64,000 nucleotides of DNA from Bradyrhizobium macuxiense (lineage in GTDB: Bacteria > Pseudomonadota > Alphaproteobacteria > Rhizobiales > Xanthobacteraceae), in NCBI RefSeq assembly GCF_001542415.1, contig NZ_LNCU01000040.1, forward strand, positions 116,127 to 180,126, given 5' to 3'. The translations under genes and the position numbers were made by a program. Below, piece after piece: positions 43,541 to 51,778 of the stretch. The notes beneath the pieces were generated by a model that saw only the letters and a program-made list of their open reading frames with translations, did no database searches and was not told the DNA's origin. Numbering within the stretch: the first letter of the stretch is position 1; every line of letters starts with the position of its first letter.

Positions 43541-44219
43541 TCTCACCTTCAACATCGACGACAAGGGCGCCGCGACGCCGCTCACGCTCGAGATCAGGCA
43601 GGCCGTGATCGCCGGCTGGACCGGCCGCGATCCCGTGGCGCGCGACAAGCATATCGCCGAGCTCGAGGCGCTCGGCATTGCGCGGCCTGCGTCGACGCCG
43701 ATCTATTACCGCTGCTCGGCACGCCGGATCACCTTCGCCGACGCGATCGAGGTTTGCGGCGCCGAGTCCAGCGGCGAGGTCGAGTTCGTGCTGATCGGCT
43801 GGCAGGGCCGCACCTTTGTCGGCTGCGGCTCCGACCACACCGACCGCAAGGTCGAGAGCTACAGCGTCACCGTCTCGAAGCAGATGTGCGACAAGCCGAT
43901 CGCCTCCGAGCTCTGGGAGCTCGAGGACGTGATCGGCCATTGGGACCAGCTCATCCTGCGCTCCTGGGCCGTGATCGGCGGCCAGCGCGTGCTCTACCAG
44001 GAAGGCACGCTCGACCACATGCTGCCGGTGAGAACCCTGATCATCGGAGGCTTCGGTGCAGGCGGATTGCCGGACGGCTGCGCGATGTTCGGTGGCACCT
44101 TTGCGGCGAAGGGCGGCATCCGCCCGGCGAGCCGCTTCGAGTTCGAGATGGAAGACCCCGTGCTGAAGCGGAAGATCAGCCACGGCTATGACGTGATCAC
44201 GCTGCCGGTGCTGGGCTAG
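43533..44219 (+). CDS. DUF2848 protein
   Basis: A 228-residue protein that I recognise as DUF2848: it has FDLTFNIDDKGAATPLTLEI, VARDKHIAELEALGIARPAS and GCGSDHTDRKVESYSVTVSK near residues 90-109. The fold is thought to be related to fumarylacetoacetase-like proteins, but no reaction is established that I know of. The start is a GTG that overlaps the amidase stop by eight bases, so it is translated with the amidase. It may bind or process the same substrate or product. Confidence 0.85.
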   Translation: MFDLTFNIDDKGAATPLTLEIRQAVIAGWTGRDPVARDKHIAELEALGIARPASTPIYYRCSARRITFADAIEVCGAESSGEVEFVLIGWQGRTFVGCGSDHTDRKVESYSVTVSKQMCDKPIASELWELEDVIGHWDQLILRSWAVIGGQRVLYQEGTLDHMLPVRTLIIGGFGAGGLPDGCAMFGGTFAAKGGIRPASRFEFEMEDPVLKRKISHGYDVITLPVLG

Positions 44220-44234
44220 CCGGTTCCGCGCGCC

Positions 44235-44319
44235 GTCATTGCGAGGAGCGATAGCGACGAAGCAATCCATCGTTCCGCATACGTGGAAGGATGGATTGCT
44301 TCGCTTCGCTCGCAATGAC
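44235..44319. repeat. Intergenic palindromic repeat, family A, copy 5
   Basis: It starts GTCATTGCGAGGAGCGATAG and ends CGCTTCGCTCGCAATGAC, with GAAGCAATCCATCG / GGATGGATTGCTTC inside. It lies after the DUF2848 gene. Confidence 0.8.
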
Positions 44320-44377
44320 GGTCAAATTGCCGGAAATCGGGTGGCGCTGGCCGTGATCATGAGCGAGACTCGGCCTC

Positions 44378-45124
44378 ATGAAAGCAACAGCCAAGACCGC
44401 CGCACACGCGGCACCATCGGATATCCCCGCCCGCGTCGACGCACTGGATTGGGGCCGGATCTCGGCCGATCTCGACGGGCAGGGATGCGCCGTCCTGGAG
44501 AGGTTGCTGACGCCGCAGGAGTGCGACGGCATCGCCTCGCTCTATCCGGATGACGGCCTGTTTCGCAGCAAGGTCGTGATGGGCCGCCATGGCTTTGGCC
44601 GCGGCGAGTACAAATACTTCTCCTATCCGCTGCCCGATCTGATCGCGGAACTGCGGCCGGGGTTGTACGCGCGGCTGACCGCCACGGCCAATCGCTGGAA
44701 CCAGACGATGGGGATCGACATCAGATACCCCGCATCGCATCAGGCGTTCCTGAAGCGCTGTCACGAGGCTGGGCAGACGCGGCCGACGCCGCTGCTGCTG
44801 CAATATGGCGAGGGCGACTACAATTGCCTGCATCAGGATCTCTATGGCGAGCATGTGTTCCCGATCCAGGTCGCGATCCTGCTGTCGCAGCCGGGGCGCG
44901 ATTTCACCGGCGGCGAGTTCGTGCTGACGGAGCAGCGGCCGCGGATGCAGTCGCGGCCCGAAGTGGTGCCGCTCACCCAAGGGGACGCGGTTGCCTTCGC
45001 CGTGCATCACCGTCCGGTGCAGGGGACACGCGGGTCCTATCGGGTTAATTTGCGCCACGGCGTCAGCCGGATCCGCTCCGGCCATCGCCACACCGTTGGT
45101 GTGATCTTCCACGATGCGAAGTGA
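44378..45124 (+). CDS. 2OG-Fe(II) oxygenase (COG3826 type)
   Basis: A 248-residue Fe(II)/2-oxoglutarate oxygenase-fold protein. The metal motif reads YNCLHQDLYGEHVFPIQVAI (HxD near residues 152-154), the distal histidine is in VAFAVHHRPVQGT near 208-220, and the 2OG-binding arginine in RVNLRHGVSRIRSGHRH near 224-240. It is related to AlkB-like and prolyl-hydroxylase-like proteins, with unknown substrate. It starts 58 bases after a family A repeat and its stop abuts the alkB frame directly, so the two are co-transcribed. Pairing with alkB suggests a DNA, RNA or protein repair role. Confidence 0.85.
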   Translation: MKATAKTAAHAAPSDIPARVDALDWGRISADLDGQGCAVLERLLTPQECDGIASLYPDDGLFRSKVVMGRHGFGRGEYKYFSYPLPDLIAELRPGLYARLTATANRWNQTMGIDIRYPASHQAFLKRCHEAGQTRPTPLLLQYGEGDYNCLHQDLYGEHVFPIQVAILLSQPGRDFTGGEFVLTEQRPRMQSRPEVVPLTQGDAVAFAVHHRPVQGTRGSYRVNLRHGVSRIRSGHRHTVGVIFHDAK

Positions 45125-45136
45125 GTGCGGACAGGC

Positions 45137-45808
45137 GTGACCGCTGATCTGTTCGAGACTGTTGGCGACGCACGGCCCCCGCGCGAGACGATTGGGGAGG
45201 GCGCGGCATTGCTGCGCGGCTTTGCCAAGCCGTTCGAGGCTGAGTTGATGCCGGCATTGCGGGAGATCGTCAGGCAGGCGCCGTTCCGCCATCTGATCAC
45301 GCCGGGCGGCCATCGCATGTCGGTTGCGATGACCAATAGCGGCAGCCTCGGCTGGGTCTCCGACCCCAGCGGCTATCGCTATGACGGCATCGATCCGAAT
45401 TCGGGTACGCCGTGGCCTCCGATGCCGCCGGTGCTGCGCAAGCTCGCCGCCGATGCCGCAGCCGCGGGCGGCTTCAATGGTTTTGCGTCTGAAGCCTGCC
45501 TGATCAACCGCTACGTTCCCGGTGCGAAACTGTCGCTGCATCAGGACAAGGACGAACTGGATTTCGCCGCACCGATCGTCTCGGTGTCGTTGGGGCTGCC
45601 GGCGATTTTCCTGTTCGGCGGCCTCAAGCGCAGCGATCCGACGCGCCGCTACCGGCTGGAGCATGGCGACGTCGTGGTGTGGGGCGGACCGTCGCGGCTG
45701 GCCTTCCACGGCGTTGCGCCGCTCGCCGACGGCGAGCACGGACTGCTCGGCCGCCAGCGCATCAACCTGACCTTTCGTAAGGTGCGCCTAGGTGCCGCCG
45801 GCCGTTAA
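45137..45808 (+). CDS. alkB: DNA oxidative demethylase AlkB
   Basis: A 223-residue AlkB dioxygenase. It reverses 1-methyladenine and 3-methylcytosine by oxidative demethylation. The nucleotide-flipping and iron motifs are intact: LINRYVPGAKLSLHQDKDEL gives HxD near residues 130-142, the distal histidine is in SRLAFHGVAPLADG near 185-198, and the paired arginines in RQRINLTFRKVR near 207-218. The length fits the E. coli protein (216). I choose a GTG at 45137 (MTADLFET) over a GTG at 45125, because family N-termini begin there. It is coupled to the upstream 2OG oxygenase gene. No ada gene is visible. Confidence 0.92.
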   Translation: MTADLFETVGDARPPRETIGEGAALLRGFAKPFEAELMPALREIVRQAPFRHLITPGGHRMSVAMTNSGSLGWVSDPSGYRYDGIDPNSGTPWPPMPPVLRKLAADAAAAGGFNGFASEACLINRYVPGAKLSLHQDKDELDFAAPIVSVSLGLPAIFLFGGLKRSDPTRRYRLEHGDVVVWGGPSRLAFHGVAPLADGEHGLLGRQRINLTFRKVRLGAAGR

Positions 45809-45880
45809 GCCGGCGGCTGTCGCACACGGCGCTGAAGCGCGATGGATTCAGATCGGATCGGTTTGGGCCGCTCGTTCGGT

Positions 45881-46001
45881 TCACCTCTCCACGCCGGGGA
45901 GAGGTCGTGCGCAGCAAATCGGGTGAGGGGCCGCGGTGCTAACGAGAGACCGTAATCCCTCACCCGGCGCTGCGCGCCGACCTCTCCCAAGGGAGAGGTG
46001 A
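45881..46001. repeat. Intergenic palindromic repeat, family D, copy 1
   Basis: TCACCTCTCCACGCCGGGGA...GGTGAGGGGCCGC on one side pairs with CCCTCACCCGGCGCTGCGCG...GGGAGAGGTGA on the other. A longer copy lies at 61111. It separates the convergent alkB and ThDP-enzyme genes. Confidence 0.65.
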
Positions 46002-46040
46002 AGCACCCCGCCGCTGCAGCTCAGCCTAATCTCATCACCC

Positions 46041-47669
46041 TCAGATGTTCTTCGCGGGGTGGATGAACGCCCAGGGCGAGACTTCGGATCCCGTCGGCAC
46101 TTCCACCGAGATCACGTAGGGGCCGCCGTCGGCCAATGCCTTTTCCAGCGCCGGGCGGAAATGATCGGGTGAGGTAACGCGCGCCGCACCCGCGCCGAAG
46201 GACTCCGCGAGCTTGACGAAATCCGGATTGACGAGATCGGAGGCGACAATGCGGCCGTCGAAGCGTTCGTGCTGGTCGCGACGGACATTGCCATAGGCGT
46301 TGTTGTTGAAGACCAGCGTCACCACGCCGATCTTGAACTGCACCGCGGTGGCGAGTTCCTGAACGCCGAACATGAAGCCCCCGTCGCCGGTGATCGCGAC
46401 CACCGGCTTGTTCGGGTTGGCGACCTTGGCGCCGAGCGCCGTCGGGAAGCCCGAGCCGAGCGTGCCCTGATAGCCCGAGGTCACGAAGGTGCGCGGCTCG
46501 TAGATCGGGAAGCCGTACCAGGAAGCGAAACCGACCTGCGAGAGCTCGTCGGTGACGATGGCATTCGCCGGCAGCACCTCGCGCAGGATCTTCAGGTAGG
46601 CCATCTGCGGCTGGATGCGCTGGATCTCATGCTCGGCGGCAGCGGTTGCTTCACGGATCGCCGCGCGGCGGCCAGAGGTCTTGCTGTAGCCGGCCTTGCG
46701 GACGGCGGCGGCGAGATCGTTGGTCGCGGACTTGGCGTCGGCGATAACAGCGACGTCGGATGGCCAGCGGCGCATTTCGACGGGATCGATATCGATCCGC
46801 ACGGATTTCAGGCCGTCCGGACGATAGGGCCAGCGCGACATCGTCGGCAGCTCCAGGCGGGTGCCGATGCCGATCATCAGATCCGTCTTCGGCCACAGTC
46901 TGTAGGCGGCGGCCATCGTCAACCCGAGCTCGTGCGCATTGGAGACGATGCCGCGGCCGCTGCGGAAGGCGACGACCGGCGCGTCGATCATCTCGGCGAG
47001 CTCGAGAATCTCCTCGCGCGCGTCGATAGCGCCGCTGCCGACGAAGATCATCGGCGCCTTGCTGCCCGCGATCAGGTCGGCGGCGGCCTTGATGCGGTCG
47101 GGGTCGGGTTGCGGCGCCGGCAGTGCATCAAACGGCTTCACCGCCGCGACCTGGGCGCGCTGGGTGAACACGTCCCAGGGCATCTCCAGCGAGGCAGGTC
47201 CGCGCCGGCCGGACAGCATCTCCTGGAATGCGCGCGACACCATCGCCGGCGCGTTGTCGGGATACTCGATGCGGTCGGCCCATTTCACGAAAGTGCGCAA
47301 GGTCGCGAGCTGATCGGGCATCTCGTGCAGATGTCCGCGGCCCTTGCCCAGAAATTGCGTCGGCACCTGTCCGGTGAGGCATAGCACGGGTTCGTTGCAG
47401 CCGAATGCGGTGAGCAGCGCCGCCGAGGCATTGAGCACGCCGGGGCCGGGCACCACGCTGAATACGCCCGGCCGTCCGCTGGAGCGCGCATAGCCGAAAG
47501 CCATGTAGCCGCAGGCCTGCTCGTGCCGCGCGCCGATCACCTTGAGCTGTGCCTGGTGGAACGCATCGAACAGGCCATAGATCTGCGCGCCGGGCAGGCC
47601 GAACACGGTATCGACGCCGTGGGCGACGAGACCATTGACGATCGCTTCGCCGCCGGATGTTGAGGTCAT
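46041..47669 (-). CDS. Thiamine diphosphate-dependent enzyme (acetolactate synthase-like)
   Basis: A 542-residue ThDP enzyme with the three-domain decarboxylase/lyase layout. The catalytic glutamate is in GARHEQACGYMAFGYAR near residues 45-61; the central domain follows; the cofactor motif GDGGFMFGVQELATAVQF...NNNAYG near 428-455 is intact. Family members include acetolactate synthase, benzaldehyde lyase and 2-oxoacid decarboxylases. No small regulatory subunit gene is present, so biosynthetic acetolactate synthase is unlikely. It is the last gene of the hpa strand block, 16 bases after the FAH gene, so it may decarboxylate a 2-oxo acid linked to aromatic breakdown. The exact reaction is unknown. 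Confidence 0.85.
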   Translation of the reverse strand: MTSTSGGEAIVNGLVAHGVDTVFGLPGAQIYGLFDAFHQAQLKVIGARHEQACGYMAFGYARSSGRPGVFSVVPGPGVLNASAALLTAFGCNEPVLCLTGQVPTQFLGKGRGHLHEMPDQLATLRTFVKWADRIEYPDNAPAMVSRAFQEMLSGRRGPASLEMPWDVFTQRAQVAAVKPFDALPAPQPDPDRIKAAADLIAGSKAPMIFVGSGAIDAREEILELAEMIDAPVVAFRSGRGIVSNAHELGLTMAAAYRLWPKTDLMIGIGTRLELPTMSRWPYRPDGLKSVRIDIDPVEMRRWPSDVAVIADAKSATNDLAAAVRKAGYSKTSGRRAAIREATAAAEHEIQRIQPQMAYLKILREVLPANAIVTDELSQVGFASWYGFPIYEPRTFVTSGYQGTLGSGFPTALGAKVANPNKPVVAITGDGGFMFGVQELATAVQFKIGVVTLVFNNNAYGNVRRDQHERFDGRIVASDLVNPDFVKLAESFGAGAARVTSPDHFRPALEKALADGGPYVISVEVPTGSEVSPWAFIHPAKNI

Positions 47670-47685
47670 GGCACTGTCCGTTCGT

Positions 47686-48561
47686 TTATTGATTGGCTTC
47701 GTCGACGACGCCGTTGCGCAAAATGCCGACGCCTTCGGCCTCGACCTCGATGACGTCGCCCGGCTTCAGGTAGCGCGGCGGATCGAACCGCGCGCCCGCG
47801 CCGGTCGGCGTGCCGGTGACGATGATGTCGCCGGGAACCAGTGTCGCAAAGGTCGAGATGTAGTTGATGAGGTAACGGAAGCCGAAGATCAAGCGCGAGG
47901 TGCGGTCGTCTTGTCGCGTCTCGCCATTCACCCGCGTGGTCAGGCGGATATCGGCGATCTGGGCTTCGTTGGTGTAGGGCACGATCCACGGGCCGAGGCT
48001 GCCGGTGGAATCGAAGTTCTTGCCCTGGGTGACGTTGAACTTCGCATGGCGCACCCAGTCGCGGATGGTGCCCTCGTTGCACAGCGAGATCGCGGCGATG
48101 TGATCGAGCGCGGCGCTCTTCGGGATGTGACGGCCGGCCTTGCCGATGACCAGCACGAGTTCGCCTTCATAATCGAGTTGCGGCGAGGCGCGCGGGCGCA
48201 CCAGAGGAGCGTTGTGGCCGACGAAGGAGCGCGGCACGCGCAGGAACATGCTCGGATACTTCGGCGCGTCCGAGCCGTCCTTGTACTCGGCGTTGCGGTC
48301 CGGATAGTTGACGCCGATGCAGATGATCTTTTCAGGTGTCGGGATCGGCGGCTGGAAGGCGACCGCGTCGAGCGCGTGATCGGGCGAGCGTCCGGCAGCG
48401 GCGTCCACGAGCTTCGTCAGGGCGCCGGCGGCGATGGCTTCGCGCAAGCTCGGATAGTCCTTGGCGAAACGCGAGGAGAGATCGACGGTCCCGGCGTCGG
48501 TGACGGCGCCATACTTGACGGCGCCGTCGACGGAATAGGTGGCGAGGCGGGGAGTGGACAT
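47686..48561 (-). CDS. Fumarylacetoacetate hydrolase family protein, candidate HpaG
   Basis: A 291-residue FAH-fold enzyme. The divalent-metal acidic residues appear in LDYEGELVLVIGKAGRHIPK near residues 129-148, with GVNYPDRNAEY, MFLRVPRSFVGHNAPLVRP and the product-binding region CNEGTIRDWVRHAKFNVTQG. HpaG, which isomerises and decarboxylates the ring-cleavage product of homoprotocatechuate, belongs to this family, and a separate hpaG is otherwise missing here, so this gene may fill that step. A general acylpyruvase is the alternative. I start at 48561 (MSTPRLATYSVDG); the open frame extends 11 residues more. It follows hpaD on the same strand across a family B repeat. Confidence 0.8.
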   Translation of the reverse strand: MSTPRLATYSVDGAVKYGAVTDAGTVDLSSRFAKDYPSLREAIAAGALTKLVDAAAGRSPDHALDAVAFQPPIPTPEKIICIGVNYPDRNAEYKDGSDAPKYPSMFLRVPRSFVGHNAPLVRPRASPQLDYEGELVLVIGKAGRHIPKSAALDHIAAISLCNEGTIRDWVRHAKFNVTQGKNFDSTGSLGPWIVPYTNEAQIADIRLTTRVNGETRQDDRTSRLIFGFRYLINYISTFATLVPGDIIVTGTPTGAGARFDPPRYLKPGDVIEVEAEGVGILRNGVVDEANQ

Positions 48562-48580
48562 TAGCAATCCAATTCTTGAG

Positions 48581-48708
48581 GTCGTCCCGGCCAAGCGAAG
48601 CGCGAGCCGGGACCCATAACCACAGGCCTCATATTATGGCACGTGGGGCGACGATCTTGGTAGCAATACGGTCCTGTGGTTATGGGTCCCTGCGTTCGCA
48701 GGGACGAC
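48581..48708. repeat. Intergenic palindromic repeat, family B, copy 4, inside the hpa block
   Basis: It begins GTCGTCCCGGCCAAGCGAAG and ends TTCGCAGGGACGAC, with inner arms GGGACCCATAACCACAGG / CCTGTGGTTATGGGTCCC. It lies between hpaD and the FAH gene, both on the minus strand, so it is probably transcribed within one message. Confidence 0.75.
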
Positions 48709-48727
48709 GTGTCGAGAGGGGCGCGCG

Positions 48728-49711
48728 TTAGTCCGCAACCAGTACGTCGGCGACGAAGCGCGGCTCGCGCACGGCCTGGCCCGCGAAGGGCGAGCCTTCC
48801 TCGAACCAGGAGCGGGGTGCGGGCGCGCCCCACAGCGTCTGGCGGCGCGGATCGCGCAGCGACCAGCGCAGCGGCTCATGGTCGTGATCGCCGGTGAAGT
48901 AGTCGCTGGTGTAGAGTTCGATGCGATGGCCGTCGGGATCTCGGGCGTAGAGGAAGAACGCGTTGGAGATGCCGTGCCGGCCCGGGCCGCGCTCGATGTT
49001 GCTCAGGAAGCCGGAGGAGGCCATCACGTCGCAGAGATGCACAATGTTCATCGCGGTCGGCACCCAATAGGCGATGTGGTGCAGGCGCGGACCCTTGCCG
49101 TTGGTGATGGCGAAGTCGTGCACATTGCCCTTGCGGTGCATCCAGGCCGCGGCGATGCGGCCGTTCGCGCCGTCCTCCTCGGCATATTCGGTCAGGCGGA
49201 AGCCGAGCCGGGCGTAGAAGTCGACGGTGTCCTGCACCTCCGCTGCGAACACGTTGAAATGGTCGAGCCGCTGCGGGTGGCAACCCTTGTAGAGGTCGTA
49301 GCGCCGCAGCAGATGCGGGCGCTTCTCCATCGTGGCGTAGAGCTCGATCTGGAAGCCGAAGGGATCGGTGAACTGCAGGGTGCGGCCCTGGAACGGCTGG
49401 TCGACGAAGGCGTGCTCGATGCCGTTCTCGGAGCAGAACGCAGCCGCCTTGTCGAGGTCGCGGTTGTTGCCGACCTTGAAGCCGAGCCGGTTGCAGGCCG
49501 CTTTCGCCGCCTTGCGCAGCACCACCGAGTGATGCTGATGCTCCTCGCTGGCGCGCAGGTAGACCGCCTTGTCGTCGCGGTCCTCGATGTGGAGGCCGAT
49601 CGTCTTCTCGTAGAACGCCGCGCTCGCGTCGAGGTTGGTGACGTCGAGAATGGCGTGGCTGCAACGGATGATGTTGAACGGCGGATCAAAAACGTGCGTC
49701 GGAACGGGCAT
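48728..49711 (-). CDS. hpaD: 3,4-dihydroxyphenylacetate 2,3-dioxygenase HpaD
   Basis: A 327-residue two-domain extradiol ring-cleavage dioxygenase. It opens the homoprotocatechuate ring between C2 and C3 using Fe(II) or Mn(II). The C-terminal domain has the facial triad: His151 in RLDHFNVF, His211/212 in LHHIAYW, and Glu265 in HRIELYT, with His198 in VHDF as the acid/base; these align well with the Brevibacterium and Arthrobacter HPCD enzymes as I remember them (H155, H214, E267, H200). The C-terminal tail is also like theirs. GGGGA precedes the ATG. A family C repeat separates it from hpaE. Confidence 0.93.
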   Translation of the reverse strand: MPVPTHVFDPPFNIIRCSHAILDVTNLDASAAFYEKTIGLHIEDRDDKAVYLRASEEHQHHSVVLRKAAKAACNRLGFKVGNNRDLDKAAAFCSENGIEHAFVDQPFQGRTLQFTDPFGFQIELYATMEKRPHLLRRYDLYKGCHPQRLDHFNVFAAEVQDTVDFYARLGFRLTEYAEEDGANGRIAAAWMHRKGNVHDFAITNGKGPRLHHIAYWVPTAMNIVHLCDVMASSGFLSNIERGPGRHGISNAFFLYARDPDGHRIELYTSDYFTGDHDHEPLRWSLRDPRRQTLWGAPAPRSWFEEGSPFAGQAVREPRFVADVLVAD

Positions 49712-49730
49712 AGGTGTTTCCCCTGTGTGT

Positions 49731-49813
49731 CGTCATTCCGGGATGGTCCGAAGGACCAGACCCGGAATCTCGAGGTTCCGGGTTCGATGCTGCGCATCGC
49801 CCCGGAACGACGG
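49731..49813. repeat. Intergenic palindromic repeat, family C-like, copy 5, inside the hpa block
   Basis: CGTCATTCCGGGATGGTCCG / AGACCCGGAATCTCGAG and GGTTCCGGGTTCGATGCTGC / GCCCCGGAACGACGG form two linked hairpins. It occupies most of the 105-base gap between hpaE and hpaD on the same strand. Confidence 0.6.
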
Positions 49814-49816
49814 GTT

Positions 49817-51358
49817 TCAAATTCCCAGTTTCTGAATCTTGTGCGTCCCGCGCGCGAGCGAGACGTGCTTAGTTTCCATGTAGAACTCGAACGAGTAATC
49901 GCCGCCGTCGCGGCCGATGCCGGAGGCCTTCATGCCGCCGAACGGCGTCGGCAGATGCCGGACGTTTTCCGAGTTGAGCCAGATCATGCCGGCTTCCAGC
50001 GCATCGGCGACGCGCAGCGCGCGGCCCATGTCGCCGGTCCAGACATAACCTGTCAGCCCGTACTGCACGCCGTTGGCGATCTCGATGGCGTCAGCCTCGT
50101 CGCGGAACGGGATCACGGTCAGGAACGGGCCGAACACTTCCTCCTGCGCGACGCGCATTTTGGCGTTCGCACCGGTCACCAGGGTTGGCTGCACATAGTG
50201 TCCGCCGCCGGGACCGTCATGCGGTTTGCCGCCGACCGCGATCGTCGCGCCGTCCTTCTGCGCAACGTCGAAATAGCTGCAGACCTTGGCGAGATGCCGC
50301 TCGTGGATCAGCGGCCCGATTTCAGTTGCGGGATCGAGCGGATGGCCGACCGTGAGGGCCTTCACGCGCGCCGTCAGCTTCTCGATGAACTTGTCGGCGA
50401 TGTTCTGCTGGACCAGCAAGCGGCTCGACGACGTGCAGCGCTCGCCGTTGAGCGAGTAGATCATGAACACGACCGCATCGAGTGCGCGATCGAGATCGGC
50501 GTCGTCGAACACGATCACCGGATTCTTGCCGCCGAGCTCGAAATGCACCCGCTTCAGTGTCTTGGCGCCTTGCGCCATGATCGCCGATCCCGTCGAGCTC
50601 TCGCCGACGAAGCCGATCGCCTTGATCGCGGGATGCTCGGTCAACGCCTTGCCGGCGTCCTCGCCGAAGCCGTGCACGGTGTTGAGCACACCATCGGGGA
50701 TCCCGGCTTGTTTTGCCAGCTTGACCAGCAGGTCTGCGGTGACCGGCGACCATTCGGCCGGCTTGTGCACGACCGTGCAGCCAGCGGCCAGCGCAGGCGC
50801 AATTTTCCAGGTCGAGAGCATGAACGGCGTGTTCCACGGCGTGATCACGCCGACCGGACCGATCGGCACGCGGGTCGAGATGTTCCAGTGCTCCTCGCTC
50901 GGCGTGTTCAGGCCGTCACGCGCTTCGGCGCATTTGTCGGCGAAGAAGCGGAAGTTCTCGGCGGCCCGGATCGCGGCCTTGGCCATGAAGCGATACGCCT
51001 GCCCGGTATCGATACATTCGAGCACGGCGATGTCGTCGGCACGCTCCTCGATCGCGTCGGCCACACGATGCAACAGCTTGCGGCGCTGCGCCGCCGGCAT
51101 GTCGCGCCAGGTCTTGAACGCGCGCCAGGCCGCGGCTGCGGCGCGGTCGATGTCCTCCGCATTGCCCTTTGCGACCGATGCCAGAGCCGTGCCGTCGATC
51201 GGCGACTTAGTCTCGAAGGTTTCGCCCGTCACCGATGGCACGACCTTGCCGTCGATCATGTGGCCGATGCCTTCGGCTTTCAGCTTGGCGAGCAGGGGAC
51301 CCGCACGGTCGCGGTTGGCCTGGAACACGTCTGCCGATTTCGGGCTGGCCTTATCCAT
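49817..51358 (-). CDS. hpaE: 5-carboxymethyl-2-hydroxymuconate semialdehyde dehydrogenase HpaE
   Basis: A 513-residue NAD-dependent aldehyde dehydrogenase. It oxidises the semialdehyde formed by HpaD. The Rossmann segment FVGESSTGSAIM, the catalytic glutamate in HFELGGKNPVIVFDDADLDR, and the nucleophilic cysteine in NGERCTSSSRLLVQ are intact, as is EEVFGPFLTVIPF near residue 400. The length and the position between hpaF and hpaD settle the call. GGAG precedes the ATG. Its start overlaps the hpaF stop by eight bases. Confidence 0.92.
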   Translation of the reverse strand: MDKASPKSADVFQANRDRAGPLLAKLKAEGIGHMIDGKVVPSVTGETFETKSPIDGTALASVAKGNAEDIDRAAAAAWRAFKTWRDMPAAQRRKLLHRVADAIEERADDIAVLECIDTGQAYRFMAKAAIRAAENFRFFADKCAEARDGLNTPSEEHWNISTRVPIGPVGVITPWNTPFMLSTWKIAPALAAGCTVVHKPAEWSPVTADLLVKLAKQAGIPDGVLNTVHGFGEDAGKALTEHPAIKAIGFVGESSTGSAIMAQGAKTLKRVHFELGGKNPVIVFDDADLDRALDAVVFMIYSLNGERCTSSSRLLVQQNIADKFIEKLTARVKALTVGHPLDPATEIGPLIHERHLAKVCSYFDVAQKDGATIAVGGKPHDGPGGGHYVQPTLVTGANAKMRVAQEEVFGPFLTVIPFRDEADAIEIANGVQYGLTGYVWTGDMGRALRVADALEAGMIWLNSENVRHLPTPFGGMKASGIGRDGGDYSFEFYMETKHVSLARGTHKIQKLGI

Positions 51359-51749
51359 TGACCGTCTCCACCTTCAATGCGTCGTGAATGTTGTTGCGCT
51401 TCCAGCTCGTCTCCTTGTCGTTGATTTGCATGTCGAACGACAAAGCGAACTTGCTCTTTGCAAACACCGGGTCGAGATGGGCCGACAGCGCCTTGAAGAT
51501 GCGCTCGCCGGCCTTCTTGCGCGCGGCGAGATCGCGGCCTTCGCCGAGCCGCAGCACCATGTCGAGGAAGCCGTAGCTCTTGCGGCCGTCGGCGATTGCG
51601 TAATGCTCGCATTTGATGGCGCGGACGCGAATGCCGCCGAGCGGGAAGATGCCGGTTTCGACCGCCGCCTTGCGGACCACTTCGACGGTCTCGGCCATAT
51701 CGACGAGGCCGTCGAGATTGGCTGAATATTCAAGCGTGAAGTGCGGCAT
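51351..51749 (-). CDS. hpaF: 5-carboxymethyl-2-hydroxymuconate delta-isomerase HpaF
   Basis: A 132-residue tautomerase-superfamily trimer subunit. After removal of the initiator methionine the catalytic proline would be first: the protein reads MPHFTLEYSANLDGLVDMAE, which matches CHMI enzymes. It moves the double bond of 5-carboxymethyl-2-hydroxymuconate. I start at 51749, where AAGGAG lies eight bases upstream; the open frame runs 62 residues further into hpaH territory with arginine-rich sequence that is not homologous. Its stop overlaps hpaE. No hidden fusion is seen. Confidence 0.92.
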   Translation of the reverse strand: MPHFTLEYSANLDGLVDMAETVEVVRKAAVETGIFPLGGIRVRAIKCEHYAIADGRKSYGFLDMVLRLGEGRDLAARKKAGERIFKALSAHLDPVFAKSKFALSFDMQINDKETSWKRNNIHDALKVETVNG

Positions 51750-51778
51750 GGGCGGTCTCCTTGCAATTGCGTCCGGCG

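Noticed and set aside
48878..51361. Long plus-strand open frame opposite hpaD and hpaE
   Set aside because: It is antisense to two enzymes with intact catalytic residues, and shows no domain.
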